Translations under genes and position numbers: made by a program | Shown here: positions 59,121 through 64,000 of the stretch, in pieces | Layout: every line of letters begins with the position of its first letter | How positions within the stretch are numbered: the first letter of the stretch is position 1 | Source of the DNA: S015-6 sp964479535 | GTDB taxonomy: Bacteria > Desulfobacterota > DSWW01 | Direction of reading: 5' to 3' | Length of the DNA: 64,000 bases | Assembly: GCA_964479535.1 (NCBI GenBank) | Contig: CAYZMM010000032.1 | Coordinates: forward strand, 3,609 to 67,608 | Notes under the pieces: generated by a model | Seen by the model: the letters and a program-made list of their open reading frames with translations, nothing else | Told to the model about the DNA's origin: nothing | Databases searched by the model: none

Positions 59121-60563
59121 CTACGGTGCACCTGTCATCAGCTTCGCCAGCTTCCATTTCCACTTCTTATAGGGAGGATGCATGGTCTGGCTCAGCAACT
59201 CCGTCCACGTTCCCTGGCGCAGCACGCTTTTTCGGTGGCTGAAGGTCTCGAAACTCTCCCGGCCGTGGTAGGTCCCCATCCCGCTGGCGCCGACCCCGCC
59301 GAATGGGATTTCCGGTGTTGCAGAATGCAGCAACACGGTGTTCACATCCACGCCTCCGGACGTGGTTCTTGCGAGCACCTCTCTCTCTTCCTCGCCGCTT
59401 TCGGAAAAGAGGCAGAGAGCCAGGGGCTTCGGCCGTTCGTTCACGAACGCGATCGCGGCTTCGAGGTCAGGGACTCGTATGACCGGCAGGATAGGCCCAA
59501 AGATCTCTTCCTGCATGATTGCACTATCCGGGGAGACATCCGTCAACACCGTGGGCGCGATATACAGATCCTTTGGGTCCGTCTGTCCGCCCAAAAAGAT
59601 CTCCTGTCCTTCGAGCAGCGCCTCGAGCCGCCTGAAGTGGCGTTCGTTAACGATGCGACCGTAATCTTCGTTCCTCTGGGGGTCGTCACCATAGAAAGAC
59701 TTGATCGTTTTCTTGAGACATTCCAAGAGTGCGGTTTCCATGGATTCTTCGACCAGTATGTAGTCCGGTGCTACGCAGGTCTGTCCTGTATTGTAGAACT
59801 TCCCCCAGCAGAGCCGACGGCATGACACGTCGAGTCGAGCGTTCTTCGTTACGATGCAAGGACACTTCCCGCCAAGCTCCAGGGTCACAGGAGTGAGATG
59901 ACGGGCCGCAGCCTCGAGGATAATGCGACCCACCCGTCCATTGCCCGTATAGAAGATGTGATCGAACTTCTGGGCGAGAAGCGCCGTGGTTTCGGGGATG
60001 CTCCCTTCGATCACGGCAACCGCATCCGAATCCAGGTACCTTGGTACGTATTTCGCCAACAGAGCAGATGTTTGAGGGGCTATCTCGGAGGGCTTCAAAA
60101 CGACGCAATTGCCGGCGGCAATGGCACCGACTGCAGGGTTGGTAATCAACTCCAACGGGTAGTTCCAGGCAGCGATAACCAGCGTAACACCTAGGGGATC
60201 AAGGACCGTCTTCGCCTGTGAAGGCCAAAAGGCCGGGTTCGATTTCAACTTGCGGGGTTTTACCCATTTCTTGATCCCCTTGAGTGCCGCTCCGATCTCC
60301 CCCTTTGCACACATGACGTCACCGCTCCAAGCCTCGTAGAGGGGCCGGCCCGTATCGCTGTGGAGTGCATCGATGAACTCCAAATGATGATTCTTGAGCA
60401 TCGATTGCATCGCCTCGAGTTGACTGATACGCCAGGAAACAGAGCGCGTTTTCCCTCTGTTAAAAGTGCTTCTAAGACGACTCAAGACCTGTTCGATTTC
60501 TTGGTTCGGCATTTCCTTCCTGGTGATGGGCTGTACGGAATCTCCCGTGTCTTTCTGTTCCAT
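59121..60563 (-). CDS. Aldehyde dehydrogenase (ALDH3-like)
   Basis: 480 residues from ATG 60563 (AAGGAGAAC upstream). Conserved segments: PLGVTLVIAAWNYPLELITN, AGNCVVLKPSEIAP, FYTGNGRVG, ELGGKCPCIV, the catalytic Cys in FYNTGQTCVAPDYIL, and EEIFGPILPV. The C-terminal SGGVDVNTVLLHSATPEIPF, GGVGASGMGTYHGRESFETF is of class-3 type, with a basic C-terminal tail. It oxidises an aldehyde to the acid with NAD(P). It lies 44 bases after a B12-binding mutase-like gene, perhaps acting on its product. Confidence 0.9.
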   Translation of the reverse strand: MEQKDTGDSVQPITRKEMPNQEIEQVLSRLRSTFNRGKTRSVSWRISQLEAMQSMLKNHHLEFIDALHSDTGRPLYEAWSGDVMCAKGEIGAALKGIKKWVKPRKLKSNPAFWPSQAKTVLDPLGVTLVIAAWNYPLELITNPAVGAIAAGNCVVLKPSEIAPQTSALLAKYVPRYLDSDAVAVIEGSIPETTALLAQKFDHIFYTGNGRVGRIILEAAARHLTPVTLELGGKCPCIVTKNARLDVSCRRLCWGKFYNTGQTCVAPDYILVEESMETALLECLKKTIKSFYGDDPQRNEDYGRIVNERHFRRLEALLEGQEIFLGGQTDPKDLYIAPTVLTDVSPDSAIMQEEIFGPILPVIRVPDLEAAIAFVNERPKPLALCLFSESGEEEREVLARTTSGGVDVNTVLLHSATPEIPFGGVGASGMGTYHGRESFETFSHRKSVLRQGTWTELLSQTMHPPYKKWKWKLAKLMTGAP

Positions 60564-60607
60564 GCATGTTCTCCTTTCTTAAATGATTCCAGTCGGAAGG
60601 AGACGCT

Positions 60608-62365
60608 TCAACCGGAGGGTTGCTGCCGGGCGAGATCCCGAAACACGTCAATGACTTCTTCGCAGGGATGTATTCCGATTCCGGCCAGCCGCTCCGTGAC
60701 ATCCTCCGGTTCGAGACCTCCATCCAGGATGGCGTTAAGCTTGCCGCCCATGTATACACGCAAATGCTGACCCCTCCTTCGGGATTCACTCATGACCCGG
60801 CTGCCCCAGTCCAGACTGATGCCGTTGTGGGTGGATATCATGACGTACGGAGTATCTTCTTCTTTGGTCGCTTCCAAGATGTCCTCAGCATCCAGGTCCA
60901 CGCCCTTGTTAACCACCTTCGCCCCGTAATGTGCAAAGACCTTTTCCAGCATAAAGAGGGCGAACTGATGCGTGTCCGTAGATCCGAGCACAATGGTCTT
61001 GTCCCGAACGACGTGATCCAGCCCCTCTGAACGGACGCGGCGGATCATCTCCTCTGCCATTGGGACCCACCTCTTGAAGAGATCCATCGTTGCTACCGGC
61101 ATAATCCCACGGTATCTCGAGGGGTCCCGCTGGCCGGGATGAAACAGCTCCTCCAGGCGGACTCCGCCCAGCCGTCGTATGGCCAGAAGCATCTGCAACG
61201 GGTCTTGGACATCCACCTCCATCTCGTCCAGACCGTTGAGTACGTTCCTGAAGAACTGCCTGCCACTCTCTGCGAGGGTACGGCTGAGTTCCAGTATCTG
61301 CATGTCATCGATGACTCCGAATTCCCTGAATTCAGGGATCTTTTTCATGGCCATGGAGCAGGCCAGGCAGACGTCGATCATTTCGTGTGTGGTGGGAACC
61401 CTTACGGCTTCCATGACCGGCTTGGGATTGTAGGCGGCACCGGTCATGTATTTCTGTTCCAGATATGCATAGGGGAGGAAGTCGGCCATGGAAACCCCCC
61501 AGTTGGCATTCGGGTCTTCCGTCTGGTCCAGGGTGTTGCCTTCGATGTGTCCGATGGCGGACTCGGTGTTCTCCAGATCGTGAAGCACTTCATGGATGGC
61601 CATCCAAACAGCCATCTTGCTCGGAATGTGACTCATCAACCCGCCCAGACCGGTGGAATAGCGGGCTCCGCAAAGGGACTCACAAACGTACTGTTCGAGA
61701 AGAACATACCCGACAGCCGACGCGTAGTCGATCATCGAGGCCGGAGGACCGTCATCCACGTAGCTCCCGACCGTTGCACCGGCGCTCCACTTGCTCCTCA
61801 TGATGCCCAGGCTCTTCACCACTTCGGCTACATGTCCGGCTTCATCATCCCAATACGGGTAGTCCCAAATGTACTGAGAAAAAGTTCCGACGTAGGGCAA
61901 CCCTGTTCGGAGGCAGTTCGTGGTGTTGAAAACCGAGTTGGGGGACCCGAGCATGTGGTCCGCAAATACAGGGAGGATCGGAGACGCGTCCATGATGCGT
62001 CGATAGTCCTCCGGAGTTTCGATGACGAAACTGGTGCCCTTCGGGACGTCTTTTCGCTTGTCCACGGGCAATCCGTTCAACATATTGCTGGTGACGATGA
62101 TGGCGCCGATGTCTACACCTCTCTCCTGACAGGCGGCATGTATTTCCCTCAACGCCTCTACCTGTGCTTCGACCGTACTGACCCCGGTCTGCGGCATGAG
62201 AATGAGTTCTCCCTCGAGGTATCTGCCGGCGGCCCAGTCCATGAAACTACAGCCCCTTTCCCGAACGAAGCACGGCATTCCGACGTCGAATCCATTTCCT
62301 ATTCGTTCGCCTTCCCTGACGAGATCCATACCGTTGGGAAGGCTTTCCGGAAGGAGTTCGGACAT
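60608..62365 (-). CDS. Cobalamin-binding-domain protein, mutase-like, family not identified
   Basis: 585 residues from ATG 62365. The C-terminal ~140 residues look like a B12-binding Rossmann domain: IVLGSTDTHQFALFMLEKVF, HYGAKVVNKGVDLDAEDIL, VMISTHNGISLDWGSRV, LRVYMGGKLNAILDGG. The DxHxxG motif reads DTHQFA, keeping the Asp and lower-axial His but not the Gly. The N-terminal ~430 residues (for example GELILMPQTGVSTVEAQVEA and NCLRTGLPYVGTFSQYIWDY) may be the catalytic barrel, but I do not recognise glutamate mutase, lysine or ornithine aminomutase, or acyl-CoA mutase signatures. Probably a cobalamin-dependent rearrangement enzyme of a poorly described family. Confidence 0.6.
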   Translation of the reverse strand: MSELLPESLPNGMDLVREGERIGNGFDVGMPCFVRERGCSFMDWAAGRYLEGELILMPQTGVSTVEAQVEALREIHAACQERGVDIGAIIVTSNMLNGLPVDKRKDVPKGTSFVIETPEDYRRIMDASPILPVFADHMLGSPNSVFNTTNCLRTGLPYVGTFSQYIWDYPYWDDEAGHVAEVVKSLGIMRSKWSAGATVGSYVDDGPPASMIDYASAVGYVLLEQYVCESLCGARYSTGLGGLMSHIPSKMAVWMAIHEVLHDLENTESAIGHIEGNTLDQTEDPNANWGVSMADFLPYAYLEQKYMTGAAYNPKPVMEAVRVPTTHEMIDVCLACSMAMKKIPEFREFGVIDDMQILELSRTLAESGRQFFRNVLNGLDEMEVDVQDPLQMLLAIRRLGGVRLEELFHPGQRDPSRYRGIMPVATMDLFKRWVPMAEEMIRRVRSEGLDHVVRDKTIVLGSTDTHQFALFMLEKVFAHYGAKVVNKGVDLDAEDILEATKEEDTPYVMISTHNGISLDWGSRVMSESRRRGQHLRVYMGGKLNAILDGGLEPEDVTERLAGIGIHPCEEVIDVFRDLARQQPSG

Positions 62366-62422
62366 GTTCGCTCTCCTGGAGAATATGTTCTTCTTGTGTC
62401 CTTTCGTGATCTCTGCAACGAA

Positions 62423-63862
62423 CTACTTCTGCCTCATCATTGTGCGGAGGCTCACGTCCTGGCGTGAAAGCCACAATGCGGGATAGGCAGGATTGAACCC
62501 CCATGTACAATGGACGTCGAGCCAGTCGCAGTTGTTGACGTGAATCGAGTTGTAGTATCCCATCGGTACGACCAGCCCCCACAGAACCTCGTAAGTACGA
62601 TAATATCGACCTTTCTGATCATAGTATTCCCACAGGATGGGAAGCAGACTCTCCTGGTCGAAGTAGGCGACTCGCTTGCTGTAGAGGTAGTTCGGATCCA
62701 GCTGCTTCATTTGCACGACCCAGATGGGCCTACGTTCGAACCTGAGCCCCTTCCACTTCCAGTTGTCCTTGCTATCGAGATAGTCGGCGGCCTCGGTCGA
62801 GTAGGCCGGCATGAGAAACTCGCGCTCTTCGATGACACTGAATTCGTAAGGATATCGATTTGGGTTCAGCCGCTGTGTGAGTCCCTCCGAGTCGTCGAAG
62901 CAGAGGTCCTGTCCCACCGCCTGGTCCTGGCTGTCGGTACTCGACAGTTTCCTTACGCGTCGCAGGAAGTTGACGTAGGCCAGGAAGTTCATGTCTCTCT
63001 CCGGGTCGGTATAGAGAATGCCGTAGTAGACATTCCCGAATAAGTCCCTCGGGGAGAACACGGTGAAGAGCTGGACCATCTCCTCTCCGTTCTTCTTTGC
63101 TCGTTGGTCGTACCAGCCGTATGGGGGAATCACGACCCGTCCCTGCGTTCGCAGGTAATAGAAGGTGGCTGTGCCCCTGTGGTCGATCGTGTGAGCGCCG
63201 TTTACTCCGAGTGTCAGGTCGTAGTTGACCGCGCTTTCCGTGTCCCGTCTGCGCTTCTCCCAGTTGTAGACGATTTGCATGGCCTTGTGCGGTCCGGAAG
63301 GCCGGGGGAAGGGGTACCCCCCTTCGAATGTATCCGGGACGATGTAACCTCGTTCGTTCTGGTCGGTCTTTCCCATGTTCTGCAGCGAGGCCTCAGCGAG
63401 GGGAACGCTGTGAAAGACCTGTTGGGTCGGAATCACCGCGAATTCGGTGAAGTGACCGATGTGATTGGGAAGCCCGTCGGTTCCAGGCTCGTTGAACCGC
63501 TTGTAGTGGTATGGGGTCATCAGTTCCTTGAAGGGATATTTCTCCTTGTCCGAGAACGTGTACTTCCCGGGCTTGATCTCCGGTGCGATGTTGCCCACCA
63601 GATCCCTGGCCCGGAGGCCGACTGTCTTTTCCCACGCGGCCCTGCTCTGGGCGGGGTCAAAGGTGATCTTTTCCCAGACCTCGTCCGGTATGAAGACCTT
63701 GTAATACTTGGACTCCGTGTAGAAGGGTGTAGGATCGTCGACGATATCCTTGATGGCGAGGATGTCCGCGATCGGCGCCTGGTAGGGCCGGACGGCCTCA
63801 GCAGGCAGAGTCAACAAGAGTGTTGCGAGCAGGAACAGATTGATCATTGCTGTGTTCTTCAT
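62423..63862 (-). CDS. DUF1329 exported protein
   Basis: 479 residues from ATG 63862 (AAAGGGGGGAA upstream). Signal peptide MINLFLLATLLLTLPAEA. Typical DUF1329 segments: LVGNIAPEIKPGKYTFSDKE region, RTQGRVVIPPYGWYDQRAKK, RFERRPIWVVQMKQLDPNYL, YSKRVAYFDQESLLPILWEY and YDQKGRYYRTYEVLW. The family has an outer-membrane lipoprotein-sorting-like fold and is commonly encoded with a DUF1302 outer-membrane protein; the end of such a gene lies upstream. Together they are thought to serve uptake or export of hydrophobic substrates. The exact job is unknown. Confidence 0.85.
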   Translation of the reverse strand: MKNTAMINLFLLATLLLTLPAEAVRPYQAPIADILAIKDIVDDPTPFYTESKYYKVFIPDEVWEKITFDPAQSRAAWEKTVGLRARDLVGNIAPEIKPGKYTFSDKEKYPFKELMTPYHYKRFNEPGTDGLPNHIGHFTEFAVIPTQQVFHSVPLAEASLQNMGKTDQNERGYIVPDTFEGGYPFPRPSGPHKAMQIVYNWEKRRRDTESAVNYDLTLGVNGAHTIDHRGTATFYYLRTQGRVVIPPYGWYDQRAKKNGEEMVQLFTVFSPRDLFGNVYYGILYTDPERDMNFLAYVNFLRRVRKLSSTDSQDQAVGQDLCFDDSEGLTQRLNPNRYPYEFSVIEEREFLMPAYSTEAADYLDSKDNWKWKGLRFERRPIWVVQMKQLDPNYLYSKRVAYFDQESLLPILWEYYDQKGRYYRTYEVLWGLVVPMGYYNSIHVNNCDWLDVHCTWGFNPAYPALWLSRQDVSLRTMMRQK

Positions 63863-63929
63863 GGTTCCCCCCTTTGCCATGCAACCGGAGATTTCCAAAC
63901 CGGCCCATGGAGCACATGGGCGACTGCGA

Positions 63930-64000
63930 TCAACCCCAGTTGTATTTGACCTTGAAGGCGATGTAGTCGTTCTTCCGGAAGAGCCAGGTGGGCACGTTCT
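63930..64000 (-). CDS. C-terminal end of an outer-membrane beta-barrel protein (probable DUF1302), partial
   Basis: Only the last ~23 residues are in the window: NVPTWLFRKNDYIAFKVKYNWG then stop, at 63930. The alternating hydrophobic strand ending in an aromatic-Gly pair is an outer-membrane insertion-type C-terminus. Location just upstream of a DUF1329 gene makes DUF1302 the best guess. Confidence 0.55.
   Translation of the reverse strand, partial: NVPTWLFRKNDYIAFKVKYNWG

Overview
The window reads as a G+C-rich chromosome segment from an anaerobic, Desulfobacterota-like (deltaproteobacterial) bacterium. This is an inference from three things: several thiolase genes each next to a DUF35 Zn-ribbon/OB-fold gene, sigma-54 regulation of catabolic genes, and many CoA-ester enzymes without any ring-hydroxylating oxygenase. 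No rRNA, tRNA or CRISPR array was seen. Base composition is uneven: about 2.7-6.9 kb is clearly more A+T-rich, and 59-64 kb is mildly so.

Region by region: (1) 1-6.9 kb, minus strand: one operon from a strong sigma-70-type promoter, encoding a cyclase/AAA/TPR regulator, a class I isoprenoid-synthase-like protein, a SPASM-type radical SAM enzyme, a 76-residue Nif11-leader-like peptide and a second radical SAM enzyme running off the edge. It looks like an undescribed peptide- or small-molecule-modifying cluster. (2) 7-24 kb: an acyl-CoA synthetase divergent from a soluble SdhA/SdhB-like pair; a KAS III / alkaline-phosphatase-fold / RND exporter set; an exported GH51-like glycosidase, an arylsulfotransferase-like lipoprotein and a gingipain-family (C25) protease. 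(3) 24-27.5 kb: a DAHP synthase-prephenate dehydratase fusion preceded by a promoter, an aromatic-rich leader peptide and a terminator hairpin (a transcription attenuator), plus a LysM membrane protein. (4) 27.5-41 kb: a sigma-54 activator with TPR and GAF regions, divergent from a -24/-12 promoter that heads a catabolic run: two DUF2148 proteins, an internally duplicated CGSGG protein, two DUF35/thiolase pairs, a PaaK-like CoA ligase and an OYE-type 2,4-dienoyl-CoA-reductase-like enzyme.

(5) 41-45.5 kb: a gene graveyard with fragments of crotonase, class III cyclase, SOUL protein, radical SAM and sulfotransferase, a frameshifted glycosyltransferase and one intact iron-sulfur flavoprotein. 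(6) 45.5-53 kb: a TetR regulator with two matching palindromic operators, then SDR, thiolase, DUF35, a MITE, a small protein, acyl-CoA dehydrogenase, an ABM protein and a biotin-dependent carboxyltransferase, which together resemble a beta-oxidation/carboxylation module. (7) 53-59 kb: a winged-helix-like protein, a REP array, a small membrane protein, a repeat-rich noncoding stretch, then acyl-CoA dehydrogenase, acetoacetate-decarboxylase-like and SDR genes on the minus strand, a 66-residue membrane peptide and a TauE/SafE permease. (8) 59-64 kb, minus strand: aldehyde dehydrogenase, a B12-binding mutase-like protein, DUF1329 and the end of a probable DUF1302 outer-membrane protein.

Taken together, the catabolic blocks supply ligases, thiolases, dehydrogenases, reductases and carboxyltransferases for anaerobic breakdown of some CoA-activated substrate. 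That substrate cannot be named from sequence alone.
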